Shown: piece after piece, positions 1 through 10,168 of the stretch
How positions within the stretch are numbered: the first letter of the stretch is position 1
Layout of the letters: every line of letters begins with the position of its first letter
DNA from: Theobroma cacao
Lineage: Eukaryota > Streptophyta > Magnoliopsida > Malvales > Malvaceae
Direction: 5' to 3'
Length of the DNA: 64,000 nt
Assembly: GCF_000208745.1 (NCBI RefSeq)
Contig: NC_030856.1
Span: 8,425,781-8,489,780 of the forward strand
Notes under the pieces: generated by a model
Database searches by the model: none
What the model saw: the letters and a program-made list of their open reading frames with translations, nothing else
What the model was told of the DNA's origin: nothing
Translations under genes and position numbers: made by a program

Positions 1-185
1 TTAAACTAACCCTTGTAGATATAGCACATTTTACATACAAGTTTTGGTAAAAAAAAAAAACCATTAAACATTCTATAAGCCTTTAATATCTTACTTTTTA
101 GAAAAATTTGTTTATAGTATGTTCTCGTAAAATATTATTACATGATGAACCTTAATTATCTCCTTACTATTAAACGTGTTTTGAT

Positions 186-1328
186 ATGCTTTCAGGTATT
201 CTCAAGTTGGAAGATAAATTTTTAAAAAAACTGCTCTTTGGTGTGGGCACTAAACAAAGTGTGGTGAATAATTGGGCTAATATGCTTAATCGTAAGGTCG
301 TTAGGCTCCCTACAACTTACCTAGACTACCACGTAGAGCTCTCTAATCTTCAATTAGTATTTGGTAGCCAATTATTTAAAGGCTCGAAAGGAAGCTTGTT
401 ACTTGGAAAGCTAAGTCACATTCCATAAGGGAGGCAAGATCACACTTCTACAGTTTGTTTTAAGTAGTCTCTCCTTATTCTACATGTCCCTCCTTCACAT
501 GTTGATGAAGGTACGAAACAATATTAAAAAAATTCAACGAAAGTTTTTGTGGGGTGGACCAAACCTTGTTCACAAGCTGCATCATGTTAATTGAGATACA
601 ATTTGTGATTATCGAGATTTGGAAAGCTTATGGATATTAGCTTAAAAGACAAAGTCTTGTTGAACAAGTGCTTTAGCGTTTTGGCAATGAATCGGAGGGT
701 ACTGAAAAAACAAGAATTGATAAGAACAGTTTCATTCCAAGGCTTGGTAATGACGCTAAGGGCTCAAGTATTTGGAAAAACATTATCAAACCAATTGAAG
801 GGGATGTGAATATAGTAACTTTACCATGAAAGGATTGATGGATATCCCTAGGTAATGGATACTGCATCAACTTTTGGAATGAATAATGGATATAGGGCCT
901 TATTCTCAAGAATGCTTTTCTTAGAATATACACCTTAAGATCAAAAAGGTAGGGAAAATTGCTGACTTTGGGTAATGGAATAATGATGAGTGGTGCTAGT
1001 ATGTACAACTTAGAAGAGTTGTTTTAGGATGGAAAAAAGGCCAATGGGAGGAGTTTATGAATCTTATTGTTGGGGGGGGTCATTGGGAGAAACTTTCAAG
1101 GTAAAGTGATACGAAAAGGTACCTTAAATGGTGAGTACTCTTCTAAGAAATTTTGTAGAACTGTTTTGTACAGAAATTCTACCCATGCTGGACAGTGGAA
1201 GTTGATTTGGCCAGGCCTAGCTCTTTTCACAGTGAAAATTTTTTGGTGGCAGCTTGTGCGAGGTTGCCTATCTATTAAAGAAATTCTAGCTAATAGGGGA
1301 TCATTAGAGAGGAGGTTGTTGTTTGTTT
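186..1328 (+). mobile_element. Degenerate LINE (non-LTR retrotransposon) remnant, 3' half of the polyprotein
   Basis: Broken reading frames show the C-terminal part of a plant L1-type LINE polyprotein. Around 300-330 there is an LPTTYLDYHV stretch like the LPTTYLGLPLG block after the reverse transcriptase core. At about 480-555 the translation reads YMSLLHMLMKV then IQRKFLWGG, matching the usual YMSLF...IQRDFLWGG block. At 1146-1330 the segment with QWKLIWPGLALFTVKIFWWQ resembles the zf-RVT domain that ends many plant LINEs. Stops and frameshifts occur throughout, so nothing functional is encoded. The frame is cut at 1329 by the Copia element. I did not recognise a continuation of the LINE beyond 5095, nor its 5' end upstream of 186. 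Confidence 0.75.
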
Positions 1329-1593
1329 TGTTAGAATTAACTTGCATACTAGGCATATTTATTTAGGATTTTAAATTTGTAGACAACTATTGTTAGTTTT
1401 CTTTCTTTACATGTTAGTGGCATTAGTTGTCAGTTCAAATTTCCTGTTCAGTTATTGTTTCTCTCTTTTTTACTTGAGCTTTAAAAAGGCTAAAATGTTT
1501 TGATAAATATATCTCTATTAGCTTCTGTTTTGCTGATATTTTTATTCTAAGCCTTTTATCAACTTTATCCTTTCCTTTCTAAATTTGTTCACA
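1329..1593 (+). repeat. 5' LTR of the Copia element
   Basis: It starts with TGTTAG and ends with CA immediately before the primer binding site. Its partner is at 4827-5095. The two align through the TTTATTCTAAGCCTTTTATC segment; only their last 20 bases or so diverge. Confidence 0.88.
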
Positions 1594-1605
1594 TGGTATC
1601 AGAGC
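1594..1605 (+). promoter_or_regulatory. Primer binding site (tRNA-Met type)
   Basis: TGGTATCAGAGC directly follows the 5' LTR. This is the standard Copia primer binding site complementary to the 3' part of initiator methionine tRNA. Confidence 0.92.
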
Positions 1606-1659
1606 ACCTAAAGGTATTAAGGGATCTGTGAAATTTCTTTTTTTCCTTTTACCTTCAAA

Positions 1660-2035
1660 ATGAAGAAAAACCAAGCTCGAACCTTTGAAACCCAAAACCA
1701 ACAAAAAAATTCAATGGTTTCCTCCAGCTTTAGTTCACCTTCACCACCTGTTTTTACTAGTGAAAACTTTCCATATGGAGTGTTAAAATGAAGGCTTACT
1801 TAAGAGCTTTCAATTTTTGGAAAGTTGTGGAAACCAAGAATGAGTCATCGAAGTTAAGGAGAGATCCTACTGCTGCACAAATCAAGCAACATATGAGGAA
1901 ATTGCTAAAAGATACACGACATTATCTTATATACACTTGGCTCAAGTTGAAATTGGAAATGGGGAATTTTTTAAGATTTGTGGAAGAGGCACAGTTGAAG
2001 TGGAAACTGCTAAAGGTATAAAGAAAATTCCTAAC
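1660..2035 (+). pseudogene. Copia gag remnant, internally deleted
   Basis: From 1660 the translation starts MKKNQARTFETQ and continues to a gag-like segment (MKAYLRAFNFWKVVE, 1788-1832). After that the frame changes and gag jumps to sequence resembling the region after the protease (GRGTVEVETAKG at about 1988-2020). The zinc knuckle and most of gag are absent, so a large internal deletion took place. The remnant cannot make a capsid. Confidence 0.75.
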
Positions 2036-2039
2036 ATTT

Positions 2040-2960
2040 TTTATTGACCAAAAGTGAGCAATAACTTGCTTAGTGTTGGGCATTTACTTGAAGAACATTA
2101 TTCACTTGTACTTAAGGACAATTTATGCACTGTATTTGATCGTAGTGGTAAGAAATTATTCTCTGTTGGCATGAAGAACAAGTGTTTTCCTTTAGATTGA
2201 AGGAAATACATCATCAAGCTTACCAATGCTTAACTGATCAGACTGAATTATGGCATAAAAGGCTTGGTCATGTGAACCATGATTCCTTAGAGCGCATGGC
2301 ATCATCAAATCTGGTTGAAGGTCTTCCTGGCATGATCAAGACAGGACAATTTTGTGATACATGTAAGTATGGGAAACAAACCAAAAAAGCTTTTCCAAAA
2401 CAGAGCACATGGAAAGCGGCTGACAAGTTGGAGTTAGTGCACTCAGATGTAGGAGGTCCTTTCTCTGAGCAATCATTCAATGGCAGTAAGTACAATCTCA
2501 CCTTCATTGATGATAAATCTAGATTCAGCTGGGTTTATTTTCTTAAGCAAAAGTCTGAGGTGTTCAATTGCTTTGTTAAGTTCAAAGTGTTTGCTGAAAA
2601 TCAAGCTAGAAAATCATTTAAGGCACTCAGAATAGACAATGGAGGTGAATATGTCTCTGATGAGTTTGAAAGATACTTGGTTAAGTGTTAAATAAAGCAC
2701 CAGCTAACAATTCCCTATAATCCACAACAAAATGGAGTAGCTGAAAGAAAGAATAAGACTTTTCTTAAGATGGCTAAATGTTTAGTTTTTGAAAAAAAAC
2801 TACTAAAAATTTTCTGGGCTTAGGTAGTTAACATTGCCAATGATCTGTTAAATATCATTTACACTAAAGCCCTAACAAATGAGACTCCACATGAGTCATG
2901 GTATGGTGTTAAACCATCGGTGAGTAGCTGCAAGGTATTTGGATGTATAGCATTTGCACA
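2040..2960 (+). pseudogene. Copia GAG-pre-integrase and integrase core remnant
   Basis: SNNLLSVGHL (about 2055) and the ELWHKRLGHVNHDSLERM segment (2245-2300) mark the GAG-pre-integrase domain. The CDTCKYGKQTKKAF cysteine pair is at 2356-2395. HSDVGGP (about 2440) carries the first catalytic aspartate, RIDNGGEY (2630-2652) the second, and the NGVAERKNKT segment near 2730 the glutamate. A stop at 2689-2691 and others downstream break the frame. Confidence 0.85.
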
Positions 2961-3334
2961 TATTCCATAATGTAAGATATCAGTGTTTGATGTATAGCAT
3001 TTTATCTAGAGTTTCCATCCTTCTCAAACTTAGTGAATCAAGTAAGGGCTACTGACTCTTTGATGTAATGAGAAGAAAAGTTTTTACCTGCAGAGATGTG
3101 AATTTTGCAAAAAACAAAAGATGGAATTGGATCTCCAAAGAAATTGAGTTGTCAGATGACTTGAGAATTGTTGATGACAGTGAAACTACTTCTGAATTAA
3201 TAAATGAAGAAGATAAAGATGACTTGCCTGTTCAAGGAACTAGAAGCCTTCAAGAAATATATCAGAGATGTCATGTGGCCATGATTGAATCTTCATCATA
3301 TGATGAAGCCTTCAAATCTGATGATTGAAGAAAG

Positions 3335-4245
3335 GCAATGCAAATTGAGCTCGAGATGATAAAAAAGAATAACACGTGGCAACTTGTTCAAAGATCAACC
3401 AATCACAAAGTAATTGGGGTCAAGTTGGTCTTTAGGACCAAAGTAAATCCTGATGGCACTATCAATAAGTTGAGGGCTCGATTAGTAGTAAAAGGTTTTG
3501 CTTAGGAGTATGGTATTGATTATACTGATACTTTCGCCCCTTTTGCAAGACATGACATTATCATATTATTAGTTGCACTTACAGCTAAAGAAAGGTGGCA
3601 AATATGGCACTTAGATGCTAAATCAGCTTTTGTAAATGGCATACTTGAAGAAGATGTTTATATTGAGCAACCACAAGGCTTCACAGAACCTGGAAAAGAA
3701 GACATGGTTTGTAAGTAAAACATGGCACTCTATGAAGCTCCTTAAGCTTGGTATGGGGGTATGGGCGAATTGATTCCTACTTGTGCAAAAAGGGTTTCAT
3801 CCGTAGTGACAATGAACCAAAATTGTACACAAGAGATTTTGGTTTTCAGCAGCAAATTGTAGTCTTTATTTATGTGGATGACATACTTCTTACAAGTCCA
3901 AATAGCTCACCTATGGCTAGATTCAAACAAGAAATCATGAAAGAATTTGAGATGACAGATTTGGAGTTGATGACCTATTTTCTTGGATTGAAAATTATTC
4001 AATCTGATGAATGGTTTTTTATCCATCAAAGGAAGTATGCTTTCAATCTACTGAAGAAGTTCAGAATGAGTGAATGCAAGCTTGCATCCACTCCATTAGT
4101 TGCAAATCTGCAGCTAACAAAAAAAGATGGCTCGGGTGCTGCAGATGCTACATACTACAGAAGTATTATTGGTAGTTTACTCTATTTAATAGCTTCCAGA
4201 CCTGAAATAATGTTTAATGCTAGCTTAATGTCTAGATTCATGTAA
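3335..4245 (+). pseudogene. Copia reverse transcriptase remnant
   Basis: The start of the RT domain reads AMQIELEMIKKNNTWQL (about 3337-3387), then VGVK-like and RARLV-like segments. LDAKSAFVNG is at about 3611-3640. The catalytic YVDD box lies at about 3871-3885 in IYVDDILLTS, followed by FLGLKI. In-frame stops occur, for example at about 3504 and 3717 and at the end at 4243. Confidence 0.88.
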
Positions 4246-4254
4246 TCACCAACC

Positions 4255-4785
4255 ATGAATCATTTCTTTGCAGCAAAAAGGATATTAAGGTACATCAAGG
4301 GAAGCATTGATTATGGAATCAAGTTTTCCAAAACTTCAAGCAGTGAACTAAGAGGATATGTTGATAATGGTTGGGCAGGCAATATTGATAACTCAAAGAG
4401 CACCTCTGGTTTTGTATTCTCATCTGGAAGTGGAGTTTTTTCATGGCATTCTAAGAAACAGGAGGTGGTGGCACTGTCATCTATAGAAGCTAAGTATATC
4501 TCAGCATCATCAGCTGCCAACCAAGCTATATGGTTAAGGAAGATATTGCTTGATTTGGGAAAGCCACAACTAAATCCTACTGTTCTTTAGATTGACAATC
4601 AATCAACTATTGCATTAGCCAAAAATCCTATTCAACATGCTCTCATCAAGCACATCAGAGTGAAATATCACTCAATCCGAGAAGCTGTGAAGAACTTGAT
4701 ATTGTAGTTTGCTACTGCTGTTCAAATGAGCAATATACTGATATCATGACTAAGAGTTTGTCAAATGATCAGTTTATATGTATGA
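4255..4785 (+). pseudogene. Copia RNase H remnant
   Basis: The frame contains AAKRILRYIKGSIDYGI, then GYVDNGWAGN, STSGFVF and SSIEAKYI, the standard order of the Copia RNase H domain. A stop at 4588-4590 splits the domain just before the DNQSTIALAKNP-like segment. The last part is followed by the 3' LTR. Confidence 0.88.
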
Positions 4786-4826
4786 GATTTAATTTACGTG
4801 TCACCAAATTAAATCTCAAAGAGGTT

Positions 4827-5095
4827 TGTTAGAATTAACTTGCATACTAGGAATACTTATTTAGGATTTTAAATTTGCAAACAGTTACTGTTAGTTTTTT
4901 TTCTGTACATGTTGTTAATGGCATTAGTTGTCAGTTTGTATTTCTTGTTCAATTATGGTTTCTCTCTCTTGTACTTGAGCTTTAAAAAGGCTAAGATATT
5001 TTGATGAATATATCTTTATTAGCCTTTGTTTTGCTAATATTTTTATTCTAAGCCTTTTATCAACTTTATCCTTATTCTAAGGCCTATTATTCTCA
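4827..5095 (+). repeat. 3' LTR of the Copia element
   Basis: It repeats the 5' LTR beginning TGTTAGAATTAACTTGCATACTAGG and the tract CTTTAAAAAGGCTAA. The end is placed at CA 5094-5095 by analogy, because the final 20 bases do not match the 5' LTR. Confidence 0.85.
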
Positions 5096-8000
5096 CTATT
5101 GATAACCACCATTAGCCGCCACCGGTTTCAAGTGCTACTAATATTGTGTTTTGTCGATTGTTTTCTATTTGTTGCTATTGTGGTTCGATTTGCTGCTCTT
5201 GCTGCTGGTTTGGCTTCCCTCTCTGGATGTTCCAGATTTGGATATTACGCCGCCCCTGGTGCAGGTACTAACCTCTGGTGCCTTTGTTTTGCAGTTGTTC
5301 TTGAGCTGATTGGTGGGTATGATGACTTGTCTTACCTTTTACTCATTTTTGTTTATTGACTTGGTTTATAGCCGTTTGGTTGTCTTTTTGTATGATGGTT
5401 AGCCTTGCCTTTTGCCCACTTTTGTATGTTTATATATATATATATAGGGGTTGGGATGTTGTGTTCAGGTTTATTATGCTAGTTGCTATGGGATGATGCT
5501 TTTATTATCTGTTTATGTGAACATTTTTGTTCTCTAAATGTGATCCCATAAGCAACTAGCTTTTTGTACTTCTCCTGTAGCCGTGCTGGTATTTTTTCTA
5601 ACCAGATAGGGGCTGTCAATTGTAAAGTTCTTATACAATGAGTCTTATACTGTCTTTCAACAAAAATTATTATATGATGAACACTATCATCGTAATAATA
5701 AACCCATGCATAATTACAATTATTTTGTGTCAGCATGAGCTATATGTGTGGTATAATTATTAATTTTAAAAATATCTCAAAGAAAATATTTCTTTATTTA
5801 ATTATATATATATATACGAGTCAATTAAATAAAAAAATCAAATTAAGCATTCGGTTTTATAATAAATGTTTATATTCCTTAATTAAATAGTCGAATTTAA
5901 ATCTCCTTTTTTTATTAAAAAAAAGTCACATTTAGCTTGTAGCATTAAACTTTTTTATATCGAATCAAGAAATTTCATTAAAAAAACAAAAAAGCCATTA
6001 ATTCATGCATAAGCTCACCAATATAATAAAAATAAGCAAAATCTAACAAAAATCCAAAAAAGCCACATTTAACTTGCAATATTGATTTAATTAAATGCAT
6101 TGTCATTGTCGATATATTATTGATTTTCTTATTTATAATTAAATAGATAATACTCCATATTATCATTGAATATTAAAGATTTAACAATGAACACACTTAA
6201 TTTTTTTTTTCCACTTCTATCAAACGAAGGCCCTACAAAATATTTTATTATCCCTTTTGGGATTGAGAGGGCTTCTCAAGTTAATTGGAGTATACTAGTA
6301 ATTTGAAGAAGGCATGTATTCCCCTCCTAAACCTCTCTTCTTGTCTCTTCCATTTCTTCATTTTCACCATGCCATTTCGAGGGAGAAATTATTAGGAGTA
6401 TATCTCGTATAATTATTTATTATAATTAATTAATTACAAATATAAATTATTTAAAGTCTATTAGCATATTATATGCAACTCACATTTTATAAGTGGTGAA
6501 TTTTGATATAATTATTTATTATGATCAAATAATAATTATAAAATCATAACAGAAAACATTACAAGTGAAATATTTTTGAAATTATTAGGTAACCCACTCC
6601 CACCACATTAGCCATAATCCACACAATAACAAAGTATTTTGCTTAAACATGTGTAAACAATTTATTTAAAGGCTTTCATTAAAAAATTTTTGATGGAATT
6701 TTATTTTAAATTTACTCACTTCCAGGGCTTTTCCACAATAAGATTCCAATGGATTGGTGAAGAAAGACCCAAGCACTTTTATCATCAAAGTCATTGTTGC
6801 CTTTTAAAAGGTTTTTGAGCAAACCCATGTGTAGCACATTGTATATACCTAATCATAATTTGTTAGTTAACACTTGCATATTCATAAGAAGTAATAATTC
6901 AATATCATAGTGTTGTTACACCAAAATCATTGTTATTTTCTCAATAAAAAAAATGCAAAAATATTTCCAAAAGGGTGTCCTCAAAGGATATCTCAAATTT
7001 AGAACTTGAGAACTTTTTTTATGAGATTATGAGATTGCATATTCTAACATTGGAAAAGAGAGGGTGAGATTATGGGAGATGAAGAGTGTTGCTTACCTTC
7101 AACTCAAATCCAATGGACTTTCACATATACAAAAAAAAAATTAAAAAACAAAATGATGTCTTATATAAAACTCCATAAACCATATATTTTGTTTCTTGAT
7201 AGAGAAATTATCATGATTACCCTTGTCCTTGAAAAATCTTACATATGATTGTTTCTCAAGTACATATCTAAATATAATGAATGTAAACCCTAATATATGA
7301 AAAAAATTTGAAGTAAAACTGGGTTTATTTAATATATGAAAATGAGTAGCATTTTGGACTGAGATGAGCTGCTACAAAAAATAGTGCTTTTTTTATATTG
7401 AAAAAGAGATCCTTTTTTTACTCAATCCTTATTTGAAAAGAAAATGCAACATTACATATTTTTCTTTTTATTTTTTTATTATTTATAACTTTATTTGGTT
7501 TGATAATAATTTTATGAACTGAATTGGTTTCCAAAATTAAATATGTTTGTTAAGATATTTTTTTATACATAAAATATGAAAATATGAAATTTATATTCGA
7601 TCTTTTGAAGTAAAACGGTATACATCGTATTTCACTAGAATCTTATCTTGAAAATTAATATTAATGAAAAACTTAGAAACTCGATATGTATAAAGACAAA
7701 TGAAGTTATATATTACTTACATTATTTACATGTTAATTAACATTAATCAGAAAAAGAAAATAAACATTCTTCTAATCTAATATTTTTTTTCTCCCTCTTA
7801 TCCAAAGAAAAAGAAAAATGGGACTGCAAATATTTAAAATTCAAATGGGCAAAGAAAAGAGAGGACATTCCTTTGCCCATAACTACCTCCCTCTTCTTCA
7901 AATGCAATCATCATGTTCCTTTGCACTTTTCTCCCGACCCGCCACACCCGGTTAGGAATGTCACAAGCACTAATATTTCGCCACGTAAGAGATCCATTTT

Positions 8001-8574
8001 GTCTTTACCATTAGGCGCCGTGATCACAGCGATATCGAAATGCTTTGAATTTACGCGGGGGAGGGGGAGATTGGCTGTCAAGCAGCTGGATGGTGTCACC
8101 CGCGGGTCCCTTTATTTGTGCGTTTACATTTTTATTTTCTTGGCCTCCTTTGAGTTTTGACTTGGGGGCCCTATTGAAGTAGAGCATCTAAGTATTATTC
8201 AATAGGGGACCAAAGGTTTTGTATTTTATTCATTTAATTCAAATAGACATTCATACCCTTACACTAATAAATTTATTTCTTTTTCATTAATTGTTCAACT
8301 ATATCACATAATTGCTACTCTTCCCAAATCAAAAGATAATTGAGTTAATGTTTTCTTAGTTTAATTTGGGACTTAAAACTTTGGCAGGAAAAAAAACTTA
8401 TATGTTAATCTCACAATACATATGTCTAACAAGTAAAAGGATTGTAAAAATTTATATTTAAGTTACTTATTTGATTTGATGAATATATTATTCAATCTAT
8501 TTAATTAATGTACTTTCACCAAAATAGGGAGTAAAGTACGTCCCATATAATATATTTTACATTAATAATAATAT
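5096..8574. other. AT-rich intergenic DNA with one GC-richer island
   Basis: No coding region is recognisable. 5100-5740 is less AT-rich and could be the 3' flank or tail of the interrupted LINE, but I see no domain. A (TA)n run lies near 5430-5445. 7860-8160 is a distinct GC-richer island. The rest is homopolymer- and AT-rich sequence. Confidence 0.5.
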
Positions 8575-9020
8575 CAAAAAAAAGTTTTTAATTATTCAAA
8601 AAATTTTAAATAAATTTTTATTCTTTTATTACATTCAATTAAGTTTTTGTATTTTTTTTACTTTGTAAAAAAATTTTATATTTTTATATTAAATCAAATA
8701 TATCTTTATAATTAATGGTTTCATTTTTATGTCATATATCATTAATGTAGTATGTGGACATGTTATAGTAGATGGAAATATAACATACTAATGTGACATG
8801 ATAAAATGATTATATAACAATCTCACCCTTCATGTCAATGCTACGTTACCACCACATGAGTATAAAAATGACAGATGTTATTTTAATTAATATTAATTAG
8901 TTAATCGTTAATCACTAAACTCATTTAGTTTAAAATAAAAATACAAGAGTTTAATTGAATGTAATAAAAGAATAAAAATTTATTTAAATTTTCTTAAATA
9001 GTTTAGAGGTTTTTTTTTAA
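8575..9020. mobile_element. MITE with ~80-bp terminal inverted repeats (family shared with the GH3 region)
   Basis: The segment from about 8584 (AATAAATTTTTATTCTTTTA, ATTACATTCAATTAA) is repeated as its reverse complement at about 8930-9015 (TTAATTGAATGTAATAAAAG). The arms of about 80 bp flank a 280-bp core rich in alternating ACATGTTA and CATATTA motifs. Related copies with the same arms and core occur at about 47985, 49574, 59757 and 60308. It encodes no protein. The superfamily is not clear because I cannot fix the target duplication. Confidence 0.7.
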
Positions 9021-10168
9021 AAAAATATTATGCCTTTTAAATTTGATTCTTTTTCCTTTACTTTGATGAAATTGTTGATATTGGTCAACTAATAAACATC
9101 AATTTTTTCGCACAAAATGAAAAAAAAATAAAGAAGAACAAACTTTCAATTGTTGATTGTTCATAATTATAAGTTATAATAATTTTTTATTTTTTCACAA
9201 TTTACTATATCTATTTACACGTAAACACAATTATATGATAGACAACTATTGTTTATCCGTGCTTGGAGAAGTTATTTTTTTTGTTTTTATTATAATTAAA
9301 CACAATATATAATACAAAGTACACGTCAAAAGTAATTAATTGACTAATAAAGAAAAATACTTGACCAAAGTATTGAAATAAATGAACAAAATGATCCCAA
9401 AGACATTGTTGCATTCAATAATTGGTAACATTCTTTGATAAGTACATCATACTTGTTGCACCAAAAATGCGAGAATAATCCATTAGGCATCCCCAAAAGT
9501 TGGTGAAGAATCCATTCCCAAAATAAGAAAAAGAAAGAAAAACCATTTATGAATCATGTGCTACTACTACTACTACTACTAATAACCCTATATAGTTCTA
9601 TTCTTTTTTTAAATTTTAGCTAAAATTAGAAAAAAAAAAAGAAAATGGAAAAGACAATGGCAATTGCGTTAATGTAGGTAAAAATTAGGGTATTATTGAA
9701 TCAATAGGTGTAAAGCATTGCCAAATCTCCTTTGCAAGTAACAGTCCAAACCATGCAACCAAAACCCTTACTGTTGTCTTGTCGTGTAAGCTGTCCTCTA
9801 CGCCACCTGTTCTCTTCTTCCTCTTTAAAATAACTCACTTTCTTGCTCTGGCCAACTCCTTGCTCAAAGGCTTTAAAATTTTTTCTGCTTTTTCCACCCT
9901 CTCACGGCCTCAGTACACGCGTCAGTAACGAGGGATAAAAGAAAAAAAGGGTAACTAGATTTTCTTGAGTTTCCTAGGAACCAAACACCACCTGCTTCTC
10001 ATCTTTTCCACCAGCCCGACTGAAAAAGTTTTCATTTTTTTTACTCGAACTATCTATATCACGGAAGTCCTTCCAAACCCAATTTTTTTTCCTTGCATTA
10101 TTTTTTTTTTTTTGCTTCACGTTATATGATTCTTTGTCTGGCTATATTGGCTTAAGATCAGCAAAATC
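9021..10168. other. Upstream region and 5' leader of the MSL6-like gene
   Basis: No gene is visible. A (CTA)n microsatellite lies at about 9559-9583. From about 9740 base composition rises and CT-rich tracts (9800-9900 and 10030-10110) look like promoter and 5' leader. I cannot fix the transcription start or a TATA box. Confidence 0.4.

Larger units (their letters stand above)
1329..5095 (+). mobile_element. Decayed Ty1/Copia LTR retrotransposon
   Basis: The element is bounded by two direct repeats of about 265 bp starting TGTTAGAATTAACTTGCATA (1329 and 4827). A tRNA-Met-type primer binding site follows the 5' LTR. Internal order is gag fragment, GAG-pre-integrase, integrase, reverse transcriptase, RNase H, which is the Copia order. 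The internal region is only about 3.2 kb, because most of gag, the CCHC knuckle and the protease active-site region are missing between about 1900 and 2040. Several stops and frameshifts interrupt pol. By eye the LTRs differ at roughly one position in ten, so this is not a recent insertion. A clear 5-bp target duplication is not visible. Confidence 0.92.

Noticed and set aside
673..1008. Minus-strand open frame of 111 codons in the LINE remnant
   Set aside because: The + strand carries recognisable LINE polyprotein pieces here, so the minus frame is a shadow.
5099..5359. Open frame of 86 codons after the Copia 3' LTR
   Set aside because: It is hydrophobic and low in complexity, with no family resemblance, no plausible exon structure and a position in transposon debris.
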